NCBI GenBank assembly: GCA_009705165.1
Contig: WLCU01000063.1
Span: forward strand, 1-6,379
DNA: 6,379 nucleotides
Reading direction: 5' to 3'
From: Actinomycetota bacterium
GTDB lineage: Bacteria; Actinomycetota; Actinomycetes; Nanopelagicales; Nanopelagicaceae
The notes under the pieces were generated by a model. It saw only the letters and a program-made list of their open reading frames with translations, made no database searches and had not been told where the DNA came from. A program made the position numbers and the translations under genes. Positions 1-5,929 of the stretch are shown piece by piece (the first letter of the stretch is position 1; the number at the start of each line of letters is the position of its first letter).

Positions 1-319
1 AGCTTTCAGGCAGATCAAAATTTCTTTCATAAACACCATGAGGATTTTGTTCGGGCACAATAGGTGGCTGTTCTTCAAATGGCATTTGAGTGTTTGTATA
101 AATTGGTTTATCGAAAAATACTGCGCTCTCCGGCTGCATCGTCCAAAGACCTGGAACTGGAATCTCAGCCCACTTGCGCCCAAGTGGTTCACGCGGACTA
201 CGCAAAAGCTGAAAACGCCATGTGCCATCTAGTGAAATCTTTTCTAGGTGCTCGATATTGAGCATAGGTAGACGATTTACTGCGGTGGTTTCAGGACTCA
301 TCCAGTAGTTCGTAATCAT
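1..319 (-). CDS. lacZ: Beta-galactosidase (GH2, LacZ type), N-terminal part, cut by window edge
   Basis: This partial gene encodes the first 106 residues of a glycoside hydrolase family 2 beta-galactosidase, which hydrolyses terminal beta-galactosides such as lactose in the cytoplasm. Landmarks of the LacZ N-terminal sugar-binding (jelly-roll) domain are visible: VNRLPML at residues 14-20, SLDGTWRFQLL near 29-39, the VPGLW turn at 55-59, DKPIYTN at 70-76, and the PP-VPEQNPHGVYER stretch near 85-99, which matches the family's P-x-x-N-P-x-G-x-Y-x-R signature. The catalytic domain lies beyond base 1. I chose the ATG at 319-317 because family similarity begins close after it, a GGGAG Shine-Dalgarno-like sequence (minus strand, 334-330) precedes it by 10 nt, and no nearer upstream in-frame ATG exists. 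The ATG at 301 is an alternative start. The gene is transcribed away from the tRNA-carbonic anhydrase unit. Other GH2 enzymes such as beta-glucuronidase are less likely because the DKPIYTN and NPHG motifs are LacZ-like. Confidence 0.88.
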   Translation of the reverse strand, partial: MITNYWMSPETTAVNRLPMLNIEHLEKISLDGTWRFQLLRSPREPLGRKWAEIPVPGLWTMQPESAVFFDKPIYTNTQMPFEEQPPIVPEQNPHGVYERNFDLPES

Positions 320-370
320 GTGTATTAGTCTCCCATTTTCGGGGCTGTCGAGGGTAATCTCAGTTCGTTT

Positions 371-399
371 TTGCGACTTTGCCAAAGCACTGCCATAAT
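371..399 (+). promoter_or_regulatory. Candidate promoter of the tRNA-Thr/carbonic anhydrase unit
   Basis: TTGCGA (371-376) and CATAAT (394-399) are separated by 17 nt, the best -35/-10 pair in the 118-bp gap between lacZ and the tRNA. CATAAT matches the TATAAT consensus at 5 of 6 positions and TTGCGA matches TTGACA at 4 of 6. Transcription would start near 406, leaving a leader of about 30 nt before the mature tRNA. Assigned from sequence only. The rest of the gap (320-437) shows no gene. The lacZ promoter must also lie in or near it, but I see no clear -35/-10 pair for it. Confidence 0.5.
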
Positions 400-420
400 T
401 ACGCCCGGTCGCAAGATCGA

Positions 421-436
421 TACGTGTTCGCACGTA
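421..436. repeat. Perfect inverted repeat directly upstream of the tRNA
   Basis: TACGTG (421-426) and CACGTA (431-436) are exact reverse complements around the loop TTCG. The repeat ends one base before the mature 5' end of the tRNA. If transcribed it would form a 6-bp hairpin with a UUCG loop in the 5' leader; the closing pair is G-C, not the C-G pair of the extra-stable cUUCGg loop. As DNA it could be an operator for a dimeric regulator of lacZ or of the tRNA unit. No T-run follows, so it is not an intrinsic terminator. Confidence 0.6.
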
Positions 437-437
437 G

Positions 438-509
438 GCCTCTCTAGCTCAGTGGTAGAGCAGCGCACTTGTAATGCGCAGGTCGTCAGTTCAATCCTGA
501 CGGGGGGCT
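438..509 (+). tRNA. tRNA-Thr (anticodon UGU)
   Basis: A full cloverleaf can be drawn. The acceptor stem is 438-444 with 502-508 (two G-U pairs). The D stem is GCTC (447-450) with GAGC (458-461). The anticodon stem is GCGCA (463-467) with TGCGC (475-479), holding the 7-nt loop CTTGTAA with anticodon TGT at 470-472. The variable loop is 480-484. The T stem is GTCAG (485-489) with CTGAC (497-501), around loop TTCAATC. The discriminator base is T509 and no CCA is encoded. UGU reads threonine ACA and, by wobble, other ACN codons. The gene ends 24 nt before the carbonic anhydrase start, so the two are probably cotranscribed and the tRNA 3' end would be made by processing. Confidence 0.96.
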
Positions 510-523
510 CGTAGTTTTAAAGA

Positions 524-530
524 GGGAGGA
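524..530 (+). promoter_or_regulatory. Strong Shine-Dalgarno site of the carbonic anhydrase
   Basis: GGGAGGA lies 3 nt before the ATG at 534; its core GGAGG complements the 16S rRNA 3' end. It is the best ribosome binding site in the window and fixes the start. Its strength contrasts with the apparently leaderless starts at 3038, 3063 and 5930, and fits a gene whose mRNA must carry a leader because a tRNA lies directly upstream. Confidence 0.8.
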
Positions 531-533
531 TTT

Positions 534-1046
534 ATGTCCAACTTTCCTCATGATGATTTTGCCGATGCGTTGGCAGCCAATGCCGAATACATCAAGAGCT
601 TTAAGTACTCAGGTTTAACTGGCGTTGCTCAAAAAGGTTTAGCGATTGTTACATGCATGGATTCACGCATTAATCCACTATCAGTAATTGGAATGCGTTC
701 AGGGGATGCGAAGATTTTGCGTAATGCCGGCGCCCGTGTAACCGATGACGTATTACGTACTTTAGTTTTGGCAACATATTTACTGGGAGTTAAACGAATT
801 TTGGTAATGCCTCACACCAACTGTCGAATGGCACAAGTTGATGAAGCCGAAATCCACCGCGAAATCGATACTAAGTATGGAATCGATACATCAGAGCTTG
901 AATTTAAAACAGTTGCCGATCAACAAGCTGCACTCATTGAAGATGTTCAGAAAGTTCGTAACTACCGACTTTTAAATACAGGTGTTTCAGTAGGTGGTGC
1001 AATTTACGACGTAGCTACTGGAAAAATTACACCTGTTGATTGTTAG
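534..1046 (+). CDS. Beta-class carbonic anhydrase
   Basis: The 170-residue protein is a small beta-carbonic anhydrase, a zinc enzyme interconverting CO2 and bicarbonate in the cytoplasm. The zinc ligands are visible: Cys41 in CMDSR (41-45), which also supplies the Asp43/Arg45 dyad, then His94 and Cys97 in HTNC (94-97). The RNAGARVTDDVLRTL block (63-77) is also typical. Length and motif order resemble the short mycobacterial enzyme Rv1284 more than plant-type enzymes. Such bicarbonate supply usually serves carboxylases in heterotrophs with small genomes. One oddity is HTNCRM where the usual form is HTDCGM; the zinc ligands are intact, so activity is expected, but the Gly-to-Arg change beside the metal site is unusual. 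The start is set by the Shine-Dalgarno site 3 nt upstream. The last 20 bp overlap the end of the convergent alpha/beta hydrolase gene. The protein ends in Cys170. Confidence 0.92.
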   Translation: MSNFPHDDFADALAANAEYIKSFKYSGLTGVAQKGLAIVTCMDSRINPLSVIGMRSGDAKILRNAGARVTDDVLRTLVLATYLLGVKRILVMPHTNCRMAQVDEAEIHREIDTKYGIDTSELEFKTVADQQAALIEDVQKVRNYRLLNTGVSVGGAIYDVATGKITPVDC

Positions 1047-1803
1047 TACGCCTAATTGGCTGGCGCGTAACTGGATACGTTAAATCTTCAAGAAACTGCG
1101 AAATTATTGCAACCATTAATGCTGGCTTTTCTTTAACTAAACCATGGGAAGTTCCCGGCAAAATCGCTAACTGTCCAAGAGGTAATGCTTCATAGAGTGC
1201 AATGGTGTGTTCGTGTTTGATGACATCATCATCACCGGCCATAACAAGTACGGGGCATTGGATCGAAGCTAAATCATCAATGGCAATATCGGGCTCAGTT
1301 TTCCAGATCTGATTCATGCGGACGATTTTTTCAAGCAAGGTATGCGGTGCATCCGGGCTAATTAAGTTGTATTCGGCCTGATCTTCTTCACTTACAAAAG
1401 CTTCAGAAAAATCTGAAAGTGGTGCGCTGTAATGAAAATTCGCCCCAATTGCCACAATAGATTTAACAAGTTCTGGACGTTTAATTGCCACTAACAAAGC
1501 GATAATGCCGCCATCGCTGTAACCGATTAAGTGCGCGGGTTCTTTGACCACATCTTCTAAGTAAGCAATCGCTTCTTGTGCTTGAAATTCAAAATGCAAA
1601 CTTCCGGCACGATCACCAGTAAACCCATGTCCGGCGCGGTCGTAAGCAAAGATATGAAACTGATCTTCAAAGGGCGGAACCATCAAATAGTCCCAACTTG
1701 AGGTTTTGCTCAAACCACCGTGGAGTAAAACTAACGCTTCGCCGTCTTGATCCCACTCGTAGTTATAAATCTGGTGCCCTCGTAGGTCGATATAGGCAGG
1801 CAT
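1027..1803 (-). CDS. Alpha/beta hydrolase
   Basis: This 258-residue protein has the alpha/beta-hydrolase fold and is probably a cytoplasmic esterase, lactonase or related enzyme; the substrate cannot be read from the sequence. The oxyanion-hole HGG motif is at 28-30, an AYDRAGHG block at 53-60, the nucleophile elbow GYSDGG at 94-99 (catalytic Ser96), the acid in the GDDD turn at 190-193, and the catalytic His220 in TSHG. All three catalytic residues are therefore present. Length is normal for the family. The tail ends in a PIRR-type basic stretch near 249-252. The ATG overlaps the stop codon of the upstream NADH dehydrogenase gene (TAATG on the minus strand), with no convincing Shine-Dalgarno site or -10 hexamer of its own, so translation is probably coupled and the two genes form one operon. 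The 3' end runs 20 bp into the convergent carbonic anhydrase gene. Haloalkane dehalogenase or epoxide hydrolase are alternatives within the fold. Confidence 0.85.
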   Translation of the reverse strand: MPAYIDLRGHQIYNYEWDQDGEALVLLHGGLSKTSSWDYLMVPPFEDQFHIFAYDRAGHGFTGDRAGSLHFEFQAQEAIAYLEDVVKEPAHLIGYSDGGIIALLVAIKRPELVKSIVAIGANFHYSAPLSDFSEAFVSEEDQAEYNLISPDAPHTLLEKIVRMNQIWKTEPDIAIDDLASIQCPVLVMAGDDDVIKHEHTIALYEALPLGQLAILPGTSHGLVKEKPALMVAIISQFLEDLTYPVTRQPIRRTNNQQV

Positions 1804-3038
1804 TAGCTGGCATCCATAATATGGCGGTTGCCGCGGTCAAAAGTTAAATAGTTCCAAGTCCAATCAGCCATGGTGCCGATTTTATTTCTTCCACCTAATA
1901 AATAAAACAGGTGAAGAAATAGCCAGGCATACCAAGCAGGAATTCCAACTAATCGCAGTTTGTTAACTTCAACGATGGCTTTATGTCGCCCAATGGTTGC
2001 CATGGACCCTTTATCAATGTATTTAAAATCTTGAAGTTGTTTTTGCGAAACCAACCGTTGAATTTGTTTTGCCACAAATCTGCCCTGTTGCATTGCAACT
2101 GGCGCAACCATGGGCAGTAATCGTCCGTTTTTATCTGGAAGCCCTGCGATATCACCAATCGCAAAAATGTAAGGGTAGTTCTTAACTTGTAAAGTTTGCC
2201 CAACATCAATTCGAGTATTAATGAGGGGCAAATTCAACGCTGCCGCTGCGGGTTCACCTTTTACGCCTGCAGCCCACACAGTAACTTCGGCAGAGATATT
2301 TTCACCATTTGATATTTCAATAGTTCTAGGCTTAATTTCTTTAACTGCAGTATTGAGATGAACCTGTACCCCAAGTTTTTCTAAATCAATTTTTGCCCGC
2401 TCTGAAAGTTTGGGAGAAAACATCGGCAGAATTCGTGAACCGGCTTCAATAAGGTGCACCTTAATATGTGCTGCAGCATGTCCTTGGTCGTTAGTTAGCG
2501 GCCCACGAACTAATTCAGCAAATGCACCAGCCATTTCGACACCAGTTGGACCGCCGCCCACGACTGCGATTGAAAAAATGGTCTCATCTTCAAATCGGCA
2601 CAGATCTTCAAATCGGCGCATTACTTCGGCTCGAATTGCGATCGCTTCAGTAACGCTCTTCATTCCTAATGCGTGTTCAGTTACACCTGTAACTCCAAAG
2701 TCTGCCGTTGCTGAACCTAAAGCAACTATCAAATAATCAAAGGGCAGAACTTCGCTGCTATCTAATTTGATCTCTTTATTTTTATGATCAATAAATATAG
2801 GAGAACCCATTCGGAATTTAACACCAGATTTTCTCAGCGCACCTCTTACTGGGTGAGCAACATGATCGGCTGCAAGCCCGGCAGTTGCTACCTGATACAG
2901 CAGTGGCAAGAATGTTTGAAAATTATGTCTATCGACAAGCACCACATCGGCGATATTTGCAAGCTCTTTAGCCGCAGTTAAGCCACCGAAACCTGCACCA
3001 AGGATTACCACGCGTGGTTTTTCAGGTGCGATTTGCAT
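1803..3038 (-). CDS. ndh: Type II NADH dehydrogenase-like FAD oxidoreductase (NDH-2)
   Basis: The 411-residue protein resembles single-subunit NDH-2, which passes electrons from NADH to membrane quinone without pumping protons. The FAD-binding GAGFGG is at 14-19, followed by a VDRHNFQTFLPLLYQVATAGL block typical of NDH-2. The NAD-binding VVGGGPTGVEMAG lies near 159-171, the FAD-contacting AIGD at 293-296, and the quinone-site-like AMQQGRFVAK near 315-324. The C-terminus is rich in aromatic and hydrophobic residues (GIPAWYAWLFLHLFYLLGG near 365-383), as expected for the membrane-attachment region. Length is within the family range. An open frame extends upstream to 3086, but I chose the ATG at 3038: the flavin fold begins immediately after it, the extra 16 residues are not family-like and would run into the divergent gene, and TAGACT sits exactly 7 nt before it. 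The gene leads an operon with the alpha/beta hydrolase. Other pyridine nucleotide-disulfide oxidoreductases are possible but less likely. Confidence 0.87.
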   Translation of the reverse strand: MQIAPEKPRVVILGAGFGGLTAAKELANIADVVLVDRHNFQTFLPLLYQVATAGLAADHVAHPVRGALRKSGVKFRMGSPIFIDHKNKEIKLDSSEVLPFDYLIVALGSATADFGVTGVTEHALGMKSVTEAIAIRAEVMRRFEDLCRFEDETIFSIAVVGGGPTGVEMAGAFAELVRGPLTNDQGHAAAHIKVHLIEAGSRILPMFSPKLSERAKIDLEKLGVQVHLNTAVKEIKPRTIEISNGENISAEVTVWAAGVKGEPAAAALNLPLINTRIDVGQTLQVKNYPYIFAIGDIAGLPDKNGRLLPMVAPVAMQQGRFVAKQIQRLVSQKQLQDFKYIDKGSMATIGRHKAIVEVNKLRLVGIPAWYAWLFLHLFYLLGGRNKIGTMADWTWNYLTFDRGNRHIMDAS

Positions 3039-3045
3039 AGATATC

Positions 3046-3051
3046 AGTCTA
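3046..3051 (-). promoter_or_regulatory. Candidate -10 element for leaderless NDH-2 transcript
   Basis: On the minus strand TAGACT is followed by 7 nt (3045-3039) and then the ATG at 3038. This TANNNT-N7-start spacing would place the first transcribed base at or beside the A of the ATG, giving a leaderless mRNA as is common in Actinobacteria. No good -35 match is seen at 16-18 nt upstream, a region inside the divergent coding sequence. It shares two bases with the oppositely directed -10. Confidence 0.6.
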
Positions 3052-3055
3052 GGCT
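3050..3055 (+). promoter_or_regulatory. Candidate -10 element for leaderless SDR transcript
   Basis: TAGGCT is followed by 7 nt (3056-3062) and then the GTG at 3063. The arrangement mirrors the minus-strand element exactly, with the symmetry axis between 3050 and 3051. Together they form the near-palindrome AGTCTAGGCT (3046-3055). A recognisable -35 is absent. The match supports the GTG start over the TTG at 3033. Confidence 0.6.
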
Positions 3056-3062
3056 TTGCAAT

Positions 3063-4541
3063 GTGAGTACACCACCCAGAAACCATAAAATCCTTATTAC
3101 CGGAGCATCAGGTTATGTAGGCGGTCGTCTAGTTCGCACATTAGTTGATGAAAAATGCGATGTTCGAGTATTTGTTAGAGATAGTAAGAAAATAAAAGGC
3201 CAGACTTGGGCAGCAGATGTAGAAATCTGCGAAGGCACTGCCAATAACGCTGAAGACTTAAAGCGCGCGCTTGCCGGTGTTCATACCGCTTTTTACTTGT
3301 TGCATTCAATTAACTTAGGTCCTGACTTCGATGAAATCGAAGCAGCAATGGCACGTCAATTTGCACAGATTGCCGATGCAAGTGGAGTCAAACAAATTGT
3401 CTATCTTGGCGGAATCGCAAACGATGTAAATATTAGTAAGCATTTATCTTCACGCGTTCGTACTGGTGCTGAACTAGCATCGACTTCGGTACCTGTCATG
3501 GAACTTCGTGCTGGAATCATTATTGGATCAGGTTCGGCTTCTTTTGAAATGTTGCGCCACTTAACGCATCGGTTGCCGATAATGACTACGCCAAAATGGG
3601 TAATGAATAAGACTCACCCAATTGCAATCAGAGATATTTTGTATTACTTAAAAAATGCAGCCTTTTTGGCAACTCCAATTGATAAAGTTTTTGATATCGG
3701 TGGGCCAGAAGTGCTTACTTACGCTGACATGATGCAGAAATTTGCGCGGCTTTCAGGTTTAAAAAAGCGCTGGATTATCAAAGTTCCAGTGTTAACTCCT
3801 GGGCTCTCATCGCTTTGGATTGGTTTGGTGACACCTGTACCTACAGCGCTAGCCCGTCCACTTGTTGGTTCACTTATTAGTGAAGTTGTTGCAGATCCTG
3901 CAAAATCAATTGATTCGGTAATTGCACCTCCGCCTGAAGGTTTAACCGATGTGGCAACGGCAATCAACTTAGCTTTATCCCGCATTACAGATCACAAAGT
4001 TGAGACCCGCTGGTCAGATGCAACTATTCCAACTGCGCCTTGGCAAAAAGCTCAAGGTGATCCAGAGTGGGCAGGTGAGATGGTTTTGCGCGATAGACGT
4101 GAAAGAACCACCGATATTCCTGCGGCGAAAATTTGGAAGCAGATTGAAAGTATTGGTGGAGAAAACGGTTGGTTCGGTTCGGACTTCTTATGGTGGGGTC
4201 GGGGAGTAATTGATCGTTTTGTTGGTGGCGTTGGTTTGCGCCGTGGCCGCCGAGATCCAGATTTCTTACGCGTTGGAGAAAGTCTAGATTTTTGGCGCGT
4301 AGAAGTTTTAGAAAGTGGTCACCGATTAAAACTCTATGCTGAAATGGTTTTGCCCGGAAAAGCTTGGCTTGAATTTGTTGTCGAAGAGCGCGATGGCAAG
4401 ACACATGTAATTCAAGAAGCAACATTTAATCCACGCGGTTTAGGTGGCCAGCTGTATTGGTATGCAGTATCACCGTTTCACTTATTTGTTTTCCCAACAA
4501 TGCTTCGAAACATAATCAAGCGAGCTGCTAAAGATGCATGA
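3063..4541 (+). CDS. SDR-like NAD(P)-binding protein with C-terminal DUF2867 domain
   Basis: The 492-residue protein (from the GTG) joins an atypical short-chain dehydrogenase/NmrA-like Rossmann domain (about 8-320) to a DUF2867 domain (about 340-485), the same architecture as E. coli YbjT. The dinucleotide motif TGASGYVGG is at 13-21. AFYLLHS and IVYLGGI strands and the MELRAGIIIGSGSASFEMLRHL stretch are typical of this subgroup. I do not see the classical YxxxK catalytic pair in its usual place, so it may be a redox sensor or a non-classical reductase. The C-terminal part contains GENGWFG, WWGRGVIDRFVGG and LRRGRRDP, hallmarks of DUF2867, thought to have a helix-grip (Bet v 1-like) ligand pocket. 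The reaction is unknown. Start choice: the frame is open to a TTG at 3033, but that would overlap the divergent NDH-2 start; the GTG at 3063 lies 7 nt after a TAGGCT element and just before the Rossmann strand. It overlaps the decarboxylase gene by 8 bp. Confidence 0.83.
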   Translation: MSTPPRNHKILITGASGYVGGRLVRTLVDEKCDVRVFVRDSKKIKGQTWAADVEICEGTANNAEDLKRALAGVHTAFYLLHSINLGPDFDEIEAAMARQFAQIADASGVKQIVYLGGIANDVNISKHLSSRVRTGAELASTSVPVMELRAGIIIGSGSASFEMLRHLTHRLPIMTTPKWVMNKTHPIAIRDILYYLKNAAFLATPIDKVFDIGGPEVLTYADMMQKFARLSGLKKRWIIKVPVLTPGLSSLWIGLVTPVPTALARPLVGSLISEVVADPAKSIDSVIAPPPEGLTDVATAINLALSRITDHKVETRWSDATIPTAPWQKAQGDPEWAGEMVLRDRRERTTDIPAAKIWKQIESIGGENGWFGSDFLWWGRGVIDRFVGGVGLRRGRRDPDFLRVGESLDFWRVEVLESGHRLKLYAEMVLPGKAWLEFVVEERDGKTHVIQEATFNPRGLGGQLYWYAVSPFHLFVFPTMLRNIIKRAAKDA

Positions 4542-5880
4542 GTTCACGCCAGAAGTTGAGGCTCTTGCGGCCGAAGTTTTGGCTTACAGCTTGGATCGTT
4601 TGAAAAATGACCCACCTTTAGATGGTCCGCGTACTGCCGAAGATTTATTTAGCGAAGTTGGAAACACTATTACTGCGCGCGGTCTTGGCGGACATGAGGC
4701 CCTAGAAGTTTTCACTTCCGTATTAGCCAAGGCATGTATTTCAACTGACCATCCACGCAACTTGGCATTTATTCCTTCAGCACCAAGTGAATACGCGAAC
4801 CTTTTTGATTTAGTGGTTGGTGCAAGTGCTTTATACGGTGGTTCATGGCAAGAAGGAGCCGGTGCAGTATTTGCCGAAAACCAAGCGTTGCGATGGATTG
4901 CAGATTTAGCTGGTCTGCCAATTGAATCTGGCGGCGTATTTGTTCAGGGCGGAACTATCGGCAATCTTTCAGCGCTAGTTGTAGCCCGCGCACAAGCACG
5001 CAAAATTCACCCAGGTGCATCACGGTGGGTTATCGCTTGTAGCGAAGAAGCACATTCCTCAATTGTCACCGCAGCAAATGTTATGGATGTCGATGTTCTT
5101 AAAGTTCCAGTGGCATCGAGTGGAAAATTAATGGGAGACGCAGTTGCTCATGCAATCGATCACTTGCATGCCACAACTACGCATCGAGTTTTTGCAGTCG
5201 TAGCAACTGCCGGTACAACTAATTTAGGAATCATCGATGACCTTAAAGGAATCGGCGAAGCTGCCCATGCAAGAAATATCTGGTTCCACGTCGATGGTGC
5301 TTACGGGTTAGCTGCCCTTTGTGCACCAACTGTGCGTTCACATTTTGCTGGGGTAGAAGCTGCTGATTCTTTAATTGTTGATCCGCACAAATGGCTATTT
5401 GCGCCTTACGATGCTTGTGCACTTATTTACCGCGAACCTGAAATTGCTCGGCAAGTTCATTCACAACATGCTTCTTACTTAGATACATTAAAAGATGGTG
5501 CCTGGTCTCCATCTGATTACGCGATTCAATTAACCCGTCGCACGCGCGGACTTCCATTTTGGTTTTCACTTGCAGCACACGGCACCGATGCTTACACCGA
5601 AGCTATGGAACATTCTTTAACGGTTGCCCGCCAAGCGGCGCAATTAGTTAAGCAACATCCCAACTTAGAGTTGATTTGCGAACCTGAACTTTCAATCGTT
5701 GCATTTAGTCGCACAGGTTGGGATGCAACTGATTATCAAAATTGGTCAGATAAATTATTAGCTGATCAAATTGGTTTCATTCCACCATCTGCTCACCACG
5801 GGCAACCGATTTTGCGTTTTGCCATCGTTAATCCCTGGACGAAAATTACAGATATCGAAATGATTCTTGCCACCTTGTAA
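4534..5880 (+). CDS. PLP-dependent group II decarboxylase-like enzyme
   Basis: The 448-residue protein belongs to the fold-type I PLP enzymes of the group II decarboxylase family (DDC/Gad-like), which remove CO2 from amino acids to give amines; some relatives instead catalyse deamination or aldehyde synthesis. The PLP site is complete: His174 in EEAHSS (ring stacking), ATAGTT at 224-229, Asp254 in FHVDGAYG (pyridine nitrogen), and Lys286 in DPHKW (Schiff base). The N-terminal HPRNLAFIPSAPS segment (73-84) and the GGTIGNLSAL segment (139-148) also fit. RRTRGLPFWF (335-344) corresponds to the RRFRSLKMWF region of aromatic amino-acid decarboxylases, and Tyr329 may match the mobile-loop tyrosine, although I am unsure of that alignment. 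The substrate cannot be deduced; aromatic amino acid is a guess. The ATG lies 8 bp inside the end of the SDR gene and no strong Shine-Dalgarno site or separate promoter is seen, so it is most likely translated from the same mRNA. Confidence 0.86.
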   Translation: MHEFTPEVEALAAEVLAYSLDRLKNDPPLDGPRTAEDLFSEVGNTITARGLGGHEALEVFTSVLAKACISTDHPRNLAFIPSAPSEYANLFDLVVGASALYGGSWQEGAGAVFAENQALRWIADLAGLPIESGGVFVQGGTIGNLSALVVARAQARKIHPGASRWVIACSEEAHSSIVTAANVMDVDVLKVPVASSGKLMGDAVAHAIDHLHATTTHRVFAVVATAGTTNLGIIDDLKGIGEAAHARNIWFHVDGAYGLAALCAPTVRSHFAGVEAADSLIVDPHKWLFAPYDACALIYREPEIARQVHSQHASYLDTLKDGAWSPSDYAIQLTRRTRGLPFWFSLAAHGTDAYTEAMEHSLTVARQAAQLVKQHPNLELICEPELSIVAFSRTGWDATDYQNWSDKLLADQIGFIPPSAHHGQPILRFAIVNPWTKITDIEMILATL

Positions 5881-5916
5881 CCCCACGTAAATCCCACAAT
5901 TTTTTCGCTCAACCGA

Positions 5917-5922
5917 TACGAT
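5917..5922 (+). promoter_or_regulatory. Candidate -10 element for leaderless DUF3263 transcript
   Basis: TACGAT is followed by 7 nt (5923-5929) and the ATG at 5930, the same TANNNT-N7-start layout as at the central divergent promoter. No Shine-Dalgarno sequence precedes the ATG and no clear -35 is visible. The 49-bp gap after the decarboxylase (5881-5929) has no terminator hairpin, so some readthrough from upstream is possible. Confidence 0.55.
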
Positions 5923-5929
5923 TTAAGCC

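Noticed and set aside
38..261. Two short plus-strand open frames (64 and 65 codons)
   Set aside because: They lie antisense to the beta-galactosidase N-terminus, whose minus-strand translation matches a known family throughout; the plus-strand peptides show no family features.
377..387. Small palindrome CTTTGCCAAAG between lacZ and the tRNA
   Set aside because: Two 5-bp arms around one base are common by chance; it lacks the central CG of LacI-type operators and gives no independent support.
2410..2736. 108-codon plus-strand open frame
   Set aside because: Antisense shadow inside the NDH-2 gene, covering its conserved NAD-binding motif; the translated product looks like low-information Ser/Thr/Ile-rich sequence.
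3033..3062. TTG start at 3033 for the SDR gene
   Set aside because: It would overlap the NDH-2 start codon and cover the proposed promoter; GTG at 3063 fits the Rossmann N-terminus and the 7-nt spacing. The ATG at 3061 is out of frame and hits TGA at once.
3039..3086. N-terminal extension of NDH-2 to an ATG at 3086
   Set aside because: The extra 16 residues are not family-like and would overlap the divergent SDR coding region; the ATG at 3038 sits at the expected place before the FAD motif and 7 nt from a -10.
4024..4425. 133-codon minus-strand open frame
   Set aside because: Antisense to the DUF2867 domain, which explains the coding constraint; no recognisable domain or ribosome binding site.
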